Shown piece by piece: positions 7,155 through 14,851 of a stretch of 16,801 bases of DNA. The first letter of the stretch is position 1. Each line of letters opens with the position of its first letter. The translations under genes were made by a program, and so were the position numbers. The notes below the pieces were generated by a model. It did no database searches and had not been told where the DNA came from. It was given only the letters and a program-made list of their open reading frames with translations. Source of the DNA: Candidatus Neomicrothrix sp. UBA4742 (lineage in GTDB: Bacteria > Actinomycetota > Acidimicrobiia > Acidimicrobiales > Acidimicrobilacustridaceae); assembly GCA_002403895.1 (NCBI GenBank), contig DHIQ01000063.1:15674-32474 (forward strand). Direction: 5' to 3'.

Positions 7155-8039
7155 ATGGGACGGCTGGACGGGAGGACCGCCATCGTGACCGGGGCCGGCC
7201 GGGGCATCGGTCGCCAGGAGGCCCTGCTGCTCGCCGCCGAGGGGGCGCTCGTCACCGTCAACGACGTCGACGCCGAGGCGGCAAACCTCGTCGTGGGGGA
7301 GATCGTCGCCGCCGGCGGGTCGGCGGTCATCAGCTCCGACGACGTGTCGACCTGGGCGGGAGCGGAGGCCGTGATCCGCTCGGTCACCGACCATGGCGGC
7401 CGCCTCGACGTGCTGGTCAACAACGCCGGGATCCTCCGCGACGCCATGAGCTTCTCGATGAGTGAAGAGCAGTGGGACGACGTGATCCGGGTCCACCTCA
7501 AGGGGCATTTCGCGCCGGCCCACTTCGCCGCCGCCCATTGGCGTGACCGGGCCAAGGCCACAGACGGAGCGGTCACCGGGCGGATCGTCAACACCGTGAG
7601 CGAGTCGGGCCTGTACGGCCTCGCCGGGCAGGCGAACTATGCGGCGGCCAAGGCCGGCATTGCCGCGCTCACCGTCTCGCTGGGCCGCGAGCTCGAGAAG
7701 TACGGAGTGACGGTCAACGCGGTCTCGCCCCGGGCCCGCACCCGCATGACCGAGTCGGTGCTGGGCGACCTCGTGGCCGACGAAGGCACCTTCGACGAGT
7801 GGGATCCGGCCAACATCGCGCCCGTGGTCGCCTGGCTGGCGTCCGACGCAGCGGCCGAGGTGAACGGGCAGGTGCTCGTCGTCGCCGGCGACAAGGTCCA
7901 CCTCATGGACGGCTGGAGCCGGGTCGGGTGCATCGACAACGCCGGCCGGCGGTGGGCCATCGACGACCTCGTGGCCGGCCGCGATCAGCTGTTCGGTGAG
8001 CGTGGCAGCCGGCTGCCCGTGACCGGCTTCGGCGAGTAG
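7155..8039 (+). CDS. SDR-family dehydrogenase, (3R)-hydroxyacyl-CoA / 17-beta-HSD type
   Basis: A 294-residue short-chain dehydrogenase using NAD(P). Features are the nucleotide loop TGAGRGIG (12-19), NNAG (89-92), the catalytic Ser at about 149 (NTVSES), and Tyr162 and Lys166 in NYAAAK. The segments MSFSMSEEQWDDVIRVHLKG and FAAAHWRDRAK resemble the MFE-2 / 17-beta-HSD4-like dehydrogenases that oxidise 3-hydroxyacyl-CoA or sterol hydroxyls. The C terminus is extended beyond the core by roughly 40 residues. One oddity: the usual Pro-Gly after the sixth strand reads SPRARTRM, with Arg193 in place of Gly. The start is set by the leaderless promoter signal, and the next gene follows 15 nt after the stop. 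Its likely job is the oxidation step before the divergent thiolase. Confidence 0.88.
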   Translation: MGRLDGRTAIVTGAGRGIGRQEALLLAAEGALVTVNDVDAEAANLVVGEIVAAGGSAVISSDDVSTWAGAEAVIRSVTDHGGRLDVLVNNAGILRDAMSFSMSEEQWDDVIRVHLKGHFAPAHFAAAHWRDRAKATDGAVTGRIVNTVSESGLYGLAGQANYAAAKAGIAALTVSLGRELEKYGVTVNAVSPRARTRMTESVLGDLVADEGTFDEWDPANIAPVVAWLASDAAAEVNGQVLVVAGDKVHLMDGWSRVGCIDNAGRRWAIDDLVAGRDQLFGERGSRLPVTGFGE

Positions 8040-8054
8040 CTCGGGAGACCGGCG

Positions 8055-9554
8055 TTGCCCCTCCAGGTCGACCAGCTGCGATGGACGGCCGCGGTGCAGG
8101 GTGGCCAGACGGCCTACACCCAGTTGGCGACCGGCACCTCGCTGACGTTCGGGGCCTGGGAGTCGGCCTCGAACCGACTGGCCCGCGGCCTCGTCGAGGC
8201 CGGCGTCGACCGCGGCGACCGGGTCGTGATCCACCTCGACAACGAGCACCTCGAGCGGTGGCTCATCAGTTACGCCGCCATCCACAAGGCCGGCGCGGTG
8301 GCGGTGCCGACGAACGTCCGGCTGACCGCTCGCGAGCTCGCCGTCATTCTGGCCGATGCCGAGCCGGTGGCCGCGTTCACCTCGACTCGGCTGGCACCCG
8401 TCGTGTCCGAGGCGCTGGCCCGAGCGCCGAGACCCATGCTCGTGATCGAGGCCGACGACCCCGACCGGTGGGACCCGCTCCAAGCCGGTGACGGCGGGGC
8501 CTTCCAGGTGACGGTCGATGACGGTGACCTGGCCGACATCATGTACACCTCCGGCACGACCGGCCGGCCCAAGGGGGTGGCGGTCCGCCATCGCAACAGC
8601 CACATGATCGACAACGGTGAGCCACGGTGGACCGGCCAGGCCTGGATCCACTGCTCGCCCCTGTCGACCTTCGCCGGTATCAGCTTCGTCTACAACCCCA
8701 TGAAAATGGGCATGCTGGGCCTCTACCTACCCCGTTTCGAGGTGGGTCCGTGGATCGTTGCCGTCGAGCGCGAGCGGCCCACCTGTGCGTTCCTGGTGCC
8801 GGCCATGGTGCAACTGCTGCTGGCCGACGAGCGTCTCGCCGCCGCCGACCTGTCGAGCCTGACCCTCGTGTCGATCGGATCGGCGCCCCTGCCGCCGACT
8901 CTGCACCGGGCCGTGGCCGAGCTCCTGCCGGGGGCGATGGTGACGAACAACTACTCGATGACGGAAGCCGGCACCGCGTTCACCTACCTGCCGCCGGGCG
9001 AGCTCGACCGCCGACCGGGATCGGTGGGCATTCCGCTGCCCCCCACCGAGATACGCATCGCCGACGAGGCGGGGGACGCTCTGGCGCCGGGGGAAACCGG
9101 CGAGGTGCTGATCAACGTGGGCGATCACCATCGGGAGTACTACCGCGACCCGGAGGCGACGGCCCGCACCTGGTCGGGGCCGTGGCTGCGGTCGGGCGAC
9201 CTGGGTCGGGTCGACGAGGACGGCTATCTCTACATCATCGGCCGGGCCAAGGACGTCGTGATCCGGGGGGGCAACAACATCAGCGCCACCGAGGTCGAGC
9301 ACGCGCTCTACGAGCACGACGCGGTCCTCGAGGCGGCGGTGATCGCCATCCCTCACGACGTGTTGGGCGAGGACGTGGCCGCCTTCGTCGTGCCCCGCGC
9401 CGGGCGGCAGCTCGACGCCGACGAGCTCCGTCAGTTCTGCGCCGAGCGCCTCGCCGACTACAAGGTGCCGCGCGCCATCTGGTTCGTCGACGCGCTGCCC
9501 CGCAACGCCAACGGCAAGGTGGTCAAGCGTGAGTTGTTACCTCCGGCGGATTGA
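8055..9554 (+). CDS. Acyl-CoA synthetase (AMP-binding, FadD-like), canonical motifs
   Basis: A 499-residue class I adenylate-forming enzyme that should convert a carboxylic acid, ATP and CoA to acyl-CoA. All core motifs are intact: the P-loop YTSGTTGRPKG (164-174), NNYSMTEAGTA (298-308), SGDLGRVDEDGY (380-391), GRAKDVVIRGGNNIS (396-410) and the catalytic lysine K488 in NANGKVVKRE. The start is a TTG at 8055, supported by GGGAG (8043-8047) with 7-nt spacing and only 15 nt after the SDR stop. A later GTG is possible but would cut into the conserved N terminus. It forms an operon with the SDR. It contrasts with the next gene, which has the same fold but lacks key residues. The acid substrate is unknown. 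Confidence 0.9.
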   Translation: MPLQVDQLRWTAAVQGGQTAYTQLATGTSLTFGAWESASNRLARGLVEAGVDRGDRVVIHLDNEHLERWLISYAAIHKAGAVAVPTNVRLTARELAVILADAEPVAAFTSTRLAPVVSEALARAPRPMLVIEADDPDRWDPLQAGDGGAFQVTVDDGDLADIMYTSGTTGRPKGVAVRHRNSHMIDNGEPRWTGQAWIHCSPLSTFAGISFVYNPMKMGMLGLYLPRFEVGPWIVAVERERPTCAFLVPAMVQLLLADERLAAADLSSLTLVSIGSAPLPPTLHRAVAELLPGAMVTNNYSMTEAGTAFTYLPPGELDRRPGSVGIPLPPTEIRIADEAGDALAPGETGEVLINVGDHHREYYRDPEATARTWSGPWLRSGDLGRVDEDGYLYIIGRAKDVVIRGGNNISATEVEHALYEHDAVLEAAVIAIPHDVLGEDVAAFVVPRAGRQLDADELRQFCAERLADYKVPRAIWFVDALPRNANGKVVKRELLPPAD

Positions 9555-9564
9555 GCAGTCGCGC

Positions 9565-9580
9565 CTGACACGGGCGTCAG
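9565..9580. promoter_or_regulatory. Palindromic operator 3 (before the degenerate AMP-binding gene)
   Basis: CTGACACGGGCGTCAG with outer C and G, giving an 18-bp inverted repeat (9564-9581). It lies in the 48-nt gap between two same-strand genes, showing that the downstream gene has its own controlled promoter. CAGGAT (9591-9596), then 6 nt to the ATG at 9603, is a plausible leaderless -10. Confidence 0.72.
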
Positions 9581-9602
9581 GTCGTCGTGACAGGATGGGC
9601 GG

Positions 9603-11150
9603 ATGGACCTGCTGCACGCCTTCTCGCTGGCCGATGTGTCGAGGGAGCACCGTCGGGGCTACCCGGACCGGGTGGCGGTGATCGACGGCGAGATCCGCCT
9701 CACCTGGCCCCAGTTCGACGACCGGGTGAACCGGCTGGCCAACGCCCTCACCGGCCAGGGGGTCGGCCCCGGCGACGTCGTGCTGTGGATGGGGCAGAAC
9801 AGCCACCGGGTGCTCGAGTGCCTGGCCGCCGCGGCCAAGCTCGGAGCGGTCTGCGGCATCGTCAACTGGCGCCAGAGCGCCGACGAGCTCGCCTTCGTCA
9901 TCGGCGACGCCGGCGCGGCGGTCACCATCTGGCAGGAATCCGAGGTCGGCGACGCCGTCCGGGCCGCTCGGGCCCAGGCCGGGTCACCGGGCCGCTGGTT
10001 GCGCCACGACGCCGAGGAGGGCGACCCCGACAGCTACCAGTCGTTCCTGGCCGGCGGCTCGCCCGACGATCCGGCCCTCGAAGTCGACCCCGCCGCCGCC
10101 GTGCTGATGCTCTACACCGCCGCCTTCACCGGCACCCCGAACGGGGCGCTGCTCAGCCAGCAGGCGGTGCTGGTGCAGTCGCTGGTGATGGCCAACCTCC
10201 AGCGCGTCGACGCCGGCTACACCTACCTGAACTGCGGGCCGATGTTCCACATCGCCACCCTGATGACGACGCTGGCCACCTACCTGTTCGCCGGCATCAA
10301 CGTCTTCACCCCCCGGGTCGACGCCGAGGAGCTGTGCCGGGTCATCGAGGCGGAGCGGTGCACCGGCGCCTTCCTGATGCCGCCGACGATCGACCAGATC
10401 CTCGAGCTCAACGCGGAGGGCCGGTTCGACCTGTCCCCCCTGCGCTCGTTCCGGGGCAAGCCCGAGTGGAACGCCATGATCACCGTCGACGACTCGCCGT
10501 GGGCAACCCGACCGGCCGGCTTCGGCCAGACCGAGGTCACCGGCATGCTCACGTTCAACGCGTTGGGTGGCGAGTGCGCCGGCAACTCGGGTCGGCCGTC
10601 GCCCATGGTCTCGGTCCGCATCGTCGACCCCGCCGGCCACGAGGTCCCCCCGGCCGAGACCGGCGAGATCGTGGCCCGCGGACCGCAGATCATGAACGGC
10701 TATCGCAACCGGCCCGACGAGACGGCGCGGCGCCAGGCAGGCGGCTTCCATCACACCGGCGACCTCGGGCGCCGGGAGGACGACGGGTCGCTCAGCTTCG
10801 TGGGGCCCAAGGGTCGGCTCATCAAATCCGCGGCCGAGAACATCTACCCGGCCGAGGTCGAGGGTGCGCTCAACAGCCACGCCGCGGTCAAGGAGTCGGC
10901 CGTCATCGGTGTCCCCGACCCCACCTGGGGCCAGTCGGTGCTGGCCGTCGTGGTGCTGGCCGACGGCATCGACGCCGGCGAGCAGACCGAGGTCGAGCTG
11001 ATCGAGCATGTGCGGGGCCGCATCGCGTCGTACAAGAAGCCGAAGTCCATCGTGTTCCGGGACGAACCACTGCCGCGGCTCGGCTGGCCGATCGACTACG
11101 ACGAGCTCGACGCGGCCTACGGCGGGGGTGGCTATCCCGGCGGGGGCTGA
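9603..11150 (+). CDS. AMP-binding (FadD-like) protein with degenerate ATP loop and no A10 lysine
   Basis: A 515-residue protein with the overall fold of an acyl-CoA synthetase: WMGQNSHRVLECLAAAAKLGAV near 62-83, GFGQTEVTG (306-314), HTGDLGRREDDG (384-395) and ENIYPAEVEGAL (412-423). Two catalytic motifs are changed. The phosphate loop reads YTAAFTGTPNG (171-181) instead of YTSGTTGxPKG, losing the Ser/Gly/Thr core and the lysine. The C-terminal motif reads LPRLGWPIDYDELDAA (490-505), with no lysine where K488 of the preceding paralogue sits in NGK. The A8 hinge is also altered (GPKGRLIKSAAEN). It may be a divergent subfamily with other chemistry, an acyl-binding or regulatory partner, or inactive. 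The Gly-rich tail overlaps the 3' end of the convergent SnoaL gene by 19 nt. The ATG at 9603 is 23 nt after operator 3. Confidence 0.85.
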   Translation: MDLLHAFSLADVSREHRRGYPDRVAVIDGEIRLTWPQFDDRVNRLANALTGQGVGPGDVVLWMGQNSHRVLECLAAAAKLGAVCGIVNWRQSADELAFVIGDAGAAVTIWQESEVGDAVRAARAQAGSPGRWLRHDAEEGDPDSYQSFLAGGSPDDPALEVDPAAAVLMLYTAAFTGTPNGALLSQQAVLVQSLVMANLQRVDAGYTYLNCGPMFHIATLMTTLATYLFAGINVFTPRVDAEELCRVIEAERCTGAFLMPPTIDQILELNAEGRFDLSPLRSFRGKPEWNAMITVDDSPWATRPAGFGQTEVTGMLTFNALGGECAGNSGRPSPMVSVRIVDPAGHEVPPAETGEIVARGPQIMNGYRNRPDETARRQAGGFHHTGDLGRREDDGSLSFVGPKGRLIKSAAENIYPAEVEGALNSHAAVKESAVIGVPDPTWGQSVLAVVVLADGIDAGEQTEVELIEHVRGRIASYKKPKSIVFRDEPLPRLGWPIDYDELDAAYGGGGYPGGG

Positions 11151-11575
11151 GTCAGCTCGGGGCTCTGGTCCTGGAACACGATCTCACGGAGAGCGAACCG
11201 CCAACGCCCGTCGTGGTCACGGGCGAACTCGTCGTGGTAGCGGCCGACGGAGGTGACAAGCCGCTTCTTGTCGAGGAACACGTAGTCGGTCCAGGCCCGG
11301 GCCGACCGGCCGTCGGGACCGAGGTCGATCACCGGCTCGGACGCCAGGTGCCGCCCCCGTTGGTCGGGACCCTGACCGGACTCGATGAACGCCCGGATGG
11401 CCCCGCGCCCGCCGTGGGTCCGACCCATGACGTGGAAGCGGGCCTCGACCGTGAACAACTCGATCCACTCTCCGAACCGCCCGTCGTCACAGAGCTGGCC
11501 GTACTGGGCCACGGTCCGCCGGATGCCGTCGCACGCCTCGGCTCTCGTCTCGTTCGGCTCGGCGCGCTCGACCAC
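11132..11575 (-). CDS. SnoaL-like / NTF2-fold protein (hydratase-isomerase type)
   Basis: A 147-residue single-domain protein of the SnoaL_4 / ring-hydroxylating beta-subunit-like NTF2 fold. It shows IRRTVAQYGQLCDDGRFGEW (18-37), LFTVEARFHVMGRTHGGRGAI (40-60), RHLASEPVIDL (75-85) and VGRYHDEFARDHDGRWRFALR (110-130). Members include isomerases, dehydratases and steroid-processing proteins, and many have unknown activity. The GTG at 11573-11575 is chosen because TACGCT (11582-11587, minus) is followed 6 nt later by the GTG, which fits a leaderless start and explains the absence of a ribosome site. It diverges from the lipoate-ligase-like operon across operator 4 and converges on the AMP-binding gene with a 19-nt overlap. 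It could act on the ring or double-bond system of the pathway substrate; this is inference. Confidence 0.8.
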   Translation of the reverse strand: MVERAEPNETRAEACDGIRRTVAQYGQLCDDGRFGEWIELFTVEARFHVMGRTHGGRGAIRAFIESGQGPDQRGRHLASEPVIDLGPDGRSARAWTDYVFLDKKRLVTSVGRYHDEFARDHDGRWRFALREIVFQDQSPELTQPPPG

Positions 11576-11581
11576 GGGGGA

Positions 11582-11587
11582 AGCGTA
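11582..11587 (-). promoter_or_regulatory. Probable -10 box of the SnoaL-like gene (leaderless)
   Basis: TACGCT on the minus strand, 6 nt before the GTG start and 7 nt beyond the edge of operator 4. An identical hexamer on the plus strand (11612-11617) faces the other way, making a second divergent promoter pair around one operator. Confidence 0.5.
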
Positions 11588-11594
11588 GGAGAAC

Positions 11595-11610
11595 CTGACG
11601 CGCGTGTCAG
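11595..11610. promoter_or_regulatory. Palindromic operator 4 (SnoaL / lipoate-ligase-like divergent promoter)
   Basis: CTGACGCGCGTGTCAG; read on the minus strand it is CTGACACGCGCGTCAG, within one or two bases of operators 1 to 3. Seven of eight half-site positions are symmetric. TACGCT on the plus strand (11612-11617) starts 1 nt after it, the same geometry as at operator 2. Confidence 0.72.
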
Positions 11611-11611
11611 C

Positions 11612-11617
11612 TACGCT
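11612..11617 (+). promoter_or_regulatory. Probable -10 box of the lipoate-ligase-like operon
   Basis: TACGCT exactly 1 nt after operator 4. The predicted transcript would begin near 11624, leaving a short leader of about 38 nt that contains AAGAGGG (11644-11650) and the tandem repeat at the start codon. Confidence 0.5.
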
Positions 11618-11649
11618 CGGCCAGACCGGACGCGAACCACATCAAGAGG

Positions 11650-11681
11650 GCCGAGTCGTGGGTGAGCCGAGTCGTGGGTGA
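11650..11681 (+). repeat. Perfect 16-bp tandem duplication spanning the start region
   Basis: GCCGAGTCGTGGGTGA occurs twice back to back (11650-11665 and 11666-11681). Each copy carries two GTG codons. Because 16 is not a multiple of three, different GTGs of the two copies fall in the reading frame: 11662 in the first and 11674 in the second. The downstream gene therefore has two candidate starts, both ahead of its conserved region. Confidence 0.9.
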
Positions 11682-12828
11682 GCGGTGGCGATGGCTCGAT
11701 CTCGGTCGTCAGGGACCGTATGAGAACGCGTCGGTCATGCCGGTGCTGGTGCGGTCGGTGGCGACCCAGGGTGAGCCCATCGCACAGACCAGCGTGTGGG
11801 GGCGGACGCACCTCAACGTGGGCTGGTTCGACGACGTCGATGCAACCCTCGACCTGGCCCGCTGCCAGGAGCTGGGTATCGACGTGATCCGCCGCCAGTG
11901 GTACGGGGGCGGCACGGCCTTCTATCAGCGGGAGTGCTCGATGATGTGGGGGTTCATGCTCCCGAAGGGGTACGCCGCCGACCTCGACACCGAGCTGCGC
12001 CGGTTCCAGCTCGTCGTGACCGATGCCCTCGAGCGGGTCGGTTTGGGGGACGTGGCCTTCGAGGGGTCGTCCGATCTGCGCTGGCACGGACGCAAGCTGG
12101 GCGCGCTCGCCGCCCAGGACGTGGTGGCCGCCGACTCGATCGGGGGCTTCCTCAACCTGACCCGCCCCGACCTCACCGCCTACCTGCAGGTGGTGCGGGT
12201 GCCAGACGACAAGTTCAAGGACAAGGTCGTCAAGGACATGTCCGAGTACGTGTGTACCGCCGAGGAAGTGGCCGGCCACCCGGTCACCTACGAGCACATG
12301 CGCGATGCCCTGGTGGCGGCCATGGCCGACGCCGGCGTCGCCCTCGAACCGTCCGAACTGACCCCCGGCGAGCACAAGGGAGTTCAGAAGGGCTCGACCC
12401 GGGTGGGCGATCCGGAGATGGTGCGACGGGTGTCGTCCGAGCGCTTCGTGGCCCAGGCGCCCGCCGGCAGCCGAATCGGCCTGGCCAACCACAAGGGCCG
12501 CAAGCTGTGCCGGGCCGGCGTCGCCATCGACCCCGACGGGGTGATCGTCGCCGCCCTGATGGCTGGCGACCTCCACGTCTCGCCGCCCGACACGCTCGAC
12601 CGCGTGGCCTCCAGGCTGGTCGGGGCCCGGGCCGGCGATCACCACGACTTGCGCGAGCGGATCTCCTCGGTGTTCGACGGCGCCGACGTCAACCAGGCCG
12701 AGCAGCTCATGGGGGTCACCACCGACGACCTGCTCACCGCGGTGACCAAGGCGGTCGCCGTCGCCCTGGTCACTCCCACGCCGGACGGCTCCAGCGTTAG
12801 CGGCGACCGGGGCTCGGACCACTCGTGA
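11662..12828 (+). CDS. Lipoate-protein ligase A family protein, two-domain
   Basis: A 388-residue protein of the biotin/lipoate ligase (BPL_LplA_LipB) superfamily. TSVWGRTHLNVGWFDDVD (43-60), the lipoyl/ATP-binding loop RRQWYGGGTAFY (77-88, the family R-R-x-x-G-G-G) and the conserved lysine K145 in HGRKLGALAAQ define the catalytic domain. The C-terminal half, with IDPDGVIVAALMAGDLHVSPPDTLDRVASRL (about 289-319), looks like the LplA accessory domain. Family members transfer lipoate or octanoate to a lysine of E2 or H proteins through an acyl-AMP. No lipoyl-domain protein is in this window, so the acceptor is unknown. The start is uncertain: GTG at 11662 (11 nt after AAGAGGG) or GTG at 11674, both created by the tandem duplication. 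It overlaps the next gene by GTGA and is the first gene of a three-gene operon. Confidence 0.82.
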   Translation: MSRVVGERWRWLDLGRQGPYENASVMPVLVRSVATQGEPIAQTSVWGRTHLNVGWFDDVDATLDLARCQELGIDVIRRQWYGGGTAFYQRECSMMWGFMLPKGYAADLDTELRRFQLVVTDALERVGLGDVAFEGSSDLRWHGRKLGALAAQDVVAADSIGGFLNLTRPDLTAYLQVVRVPDDKFKDKVVKDMSEYVCTAEEVAGHPVTYEHMRDALVAAMADAGVALEPSELTPGEHKGVQKGSTRVGDPEMVRRVSSERFVAQAPAGSRIGLANHKGRKLCRAGVAIDPDGVIVAALMAGDLHVSPPDTLDRVASRLVGARAGDHHDLRERISSVFDGADVNQAEQLMGVTTDDLLTAVTKAVAVALVTPTPDGSSVSGDRGSDHS

Positions 12829-13622
12829 GCGCGCTGGCGACCCTCGATGGCGCCCGGGTGTTGGTGACCGGGGCCTCGTCGGGCATCGGAGCCGCCCTGG
12901 CCCCGATGCTGGCCGAGCGGGGAGCGACGGTGGGCCTCGTGGCCCGCCGGACCGAGCGCCTGGCGCAGATCCTGGCCGCTTGCGAGGCCCACGGCGATGG
13001 GCACCGCCTGTGGAGCGTCGACCTCTCTGACCCCGATGCCGCCGCCGCCGTCGCCCTCGCGGCCTGGGACAGATTCGGCGGTCTCGACGCGGTCGTGAAC
13101 AACGCCGGACAGCCGATGCGCCGCCGGGTGCAGCAGCTCGACCTGGCCACGGTCGAGGCGGTCATGCGCACCAACTTCCTCTCACCGGTGGCCCTGAGCT
13201 TGGCCGTGCTCCCTCGCATGCTCGAACGCGACGCCGGGGTGATCGTCAACGTTTCGAGCCTCGGTGGCCGGCTCGGCATTGCCAACGAGGCCGCCTACTC
13301 GGCGTCGAAGTTCGCGCTCTCGGGGTGGTCCGAAGCCATGGCCATGGACCTGTGGTCGACGGGGGTCGAAGTTCGCCTCATCACACCGGGGGCGATCGAC
13401 ACCGAGATCTGGGACCAACCGGGCAACGACCCAGCGCCCTACGACGGGCCCTTCGAGCCGGCCGCGACGGTTGCCCAGACGATCTGCGACGCGCTGGTGA
13501 CCGACGGCTTCGAGCGCTACGTCCCCGACCTCAAAGCCATCGCCGAATTCAAGACGAGCGACATCGACACGTTCATGGCCGGCGCGGTCTCATTCGTGTC
13601 CGACAAGGAGGCCGGCCCGTGA
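12825..13622 (+). CDS. SDR-family oxidoreductase (classical)
   Basis: A 265-residue classical short-chain dehydrogenase. It has TGASSGIG (15-22), an NADP-leaning basic pair after the second strand (VARRTERL, 39-46), NNAG (92-95), the catalytic Ser145 (NVSSLGG), and Tyr158 and Lys162 in YSASK. TPGAIDTEIW follows the sixth strand as expected. The GTG start overlaps the stop of the lipoate-ligase-like gene by 4 nt (GTGA), so no separate ribosome site is needed. Its own stop overlaps the next start in the same way. It probably oxidises or reduces a hydroxyl/keto group of a pathway intermediate. The substrate cannot be read from sequence, and it is not a close paralogue of the SDR at 7155. Confidence 0.88.
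   Translation: MSALATLDGARVLVTGASSGIGAALAPMLAERGATVGLVARRTERLAQILAACEAHGDGHRLWSVDLSDPDAAAAVALAAWDRFGGLDAVVNNAGQPMRRRVQQLDLATVEAVMRTNFLSPVALSLAVLPRMLERDAGVIVNVSSLGGRLGIANEAAYSASKFALSGWSEAMAMDLWSTGVEVRLITPGAIDTEIWDQPGNDPAPYDGPFEPAATVAQTICDALVTDGFERYVPDLKAIAEFKTSDIDTFMAGAVSFVSDKEAGP
13605..13611 (+). promoter_or_regulatory. Strong Shine-Dalgarno (AAGGAGG) of the MDR dehydrogenase
   Basis: AAGGAGG inside the end of the SDR gene, 7 nt before the GTG at 13619. It fixes that GTG as the start of the following gene, although the frame is open for about 290 nt further upstream. Confidence 0.85.
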
Positions 13623-14851
13623 AGGCGCTGCAGTTCCTGACTGACCCCGAGCCGTGGCCCGAGCCGCTGGCCGACGACGCACCCCGCCTGTTGCGCAACC
13701 TCAGCACCGTGCCCATGGCCTTGGTCGACCTCGACGACCCCCCGATCGTCGCCGACGACTGGCTCGTGCTGCGCAACCGACTCACCGGCATCTGCGGATC
13801 GGACTCGAAGCAGGTCCTCATGGACTTCGACGATTCCGACGACAATCCCATGACGGCGTTCATCTCCTTCCCGCAGGTTCTCGGGCACGAGGTCGTTGGC
13901 GTGGTGGACACCACCGGGCCGGCGGTGACCGGCCTCGACGTCGGCCAGCGCGTCGTGCTCTTCCCCAACCTCGGGTGCCGGCCTCGGGGCATCTCGCCGC
14001 TGTGCCCGGCGTGCCAGCGCGGCGACTACTCCATCTGCGGGAACTTCCATGGCGGGCGGCTCTCGCCCGGCATCCACACCGGCAACGCGGTCGAGGCCAC
14101 CGGTGGCTTCGCCGAGCGGCTGCCCGCCCACGTGAGCATGGCGTTCCCCGTCCCCGACGCCATCGACGACGAGGTGGCGGTCCTGGCCGACCCGTGGTCG
14201 GTCTCGTTCCACGCCATCACCCGCAATCCACCGCCCCCCGGCGCCAAGGTCATCGTCTACGGCGCCGGCGCTCTGGGGACCACCGCCACCGCCATCCTGC
14301 GTCAGCTCTACCCGACCGTCGAGGTGGCCACCGTCGCCCGCTGGCCGGCACAGGCCGACGAGGCCCGCTCGCTGGGGGCCGAGGTGTTCGCCCCGGAACC
14401 AGCCGAGGCGCTCCTCGAGGCGCTGGCCGCCTGGTCGGGGGCCACGCTGCGCCAGCCGTGGAACGGTCTCCCCGTCGCCTATCCCGGCCACGTCGACGTC
14501 GTCTACGACACCATCGGTGCGCCGGCCACGGTGGAGCTGGGCCTGCGCATCCTGCGCGAGCAGGGCACCCTGGTGCAGCTCGGCGTGAGCTCCCCGGCCC
14601 GCTTCGAATGGACGCCCTGGTACTTCAAGGAACTCCGGCTGATCGGCTCGAACGCGTTCGGCGACGAGACGTTCGAGGGCCGCCACCAGCACGCCTTCGA
14701 TCACTTCTTCGAGCTGTTGACCGACGGTCGGATCGACCTGACCGGCATGCTCACACACCGCTTCCGTCTCGACGAATGGCGCGAGGCGTTCACCACGATC
14801 GTCCGCCAGGGCGAGACCGGGGCGATCAAGGTGGCGTTCGACTTCCGCTGA
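13619..14851 (+). CDS. Zinc-type medium-chain dehydrogenase (threonine/glucose dehydrogenase-like)
   Basis: A 410-residue MDR-family oxidoreductase. The catalytic zinc ligands are C59 (GICGSD) and H90-E91 (LGHEVVG). A structural-zinc cluster is formed by C120, C129, C132 and C140, with unusually wide spacing between the first two cysteines (CRPRGISPLC rather than C-x2-C). The nucleotide loop is VYGAGALG (213-220). It is somewhat longer than the usual 340-380 residues because of N-terminal and zinc-loop insertions. It should oxidise an alcohol with NAD(P). The GTG start overlaps the SDR stop (GTGA) and has an ideal ribosome site. It is the last gene of the lipoate-ligase-like operon, and the convergent AllA-like gene ends 6 nt away. 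The substrate is unknown. Confidence 0.88.
   Translation: MKALQFLTDPEPWPEPLADDAPRLLRNLSTVPMALVDLDDPPIVADDWLVLRNRLTGICGSDSKQVLMDFDDSDDNPMTAFISFPQVLGHEVVGVVDTTGPAVTGLDVGQRVVLFPNLGCRPRGISPLCPACQRGDYSICGNFHGGRLSPGIHTGNAVEATGGFAERLPAHVSMAFPVPDAIDDEVAVLADPWSVSFHAITRNPPPPGAKVIVYGAGALGTTATAILRQLYPTVEVATVARWPAQADEARSLGAEVFAPEPAEALLEALAAWSGATLRQPWNGLPVAYPGHVDVVYDTIGAPATVELGLRILREQGTLVQLGVSSPARFEWTPWYFKELRLIGSNAFGDETFEGRHQHAFDHFFELLTDGRIDLTGMLTHRFRLDEWREAFTTIVRQGETGAIKVAFDFR

Noticed and set aside
9587..11665. A 692-residue open frame in another phase over the AMP-binding gene
   Set aside because: It is Arg/Gly/Pro-rich, has no recognisable motif, and overlaps a gene with clear AMP-binding family motifs. 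It is a high-GC shadow frame.
13517..14758. A 413-residue antisense open frame over the MDR dehydrogenase
   Set aside because: It has no motif and is explained by third-position GC bias in the zinc-dehydrogenase gene, which has all of its ligands.
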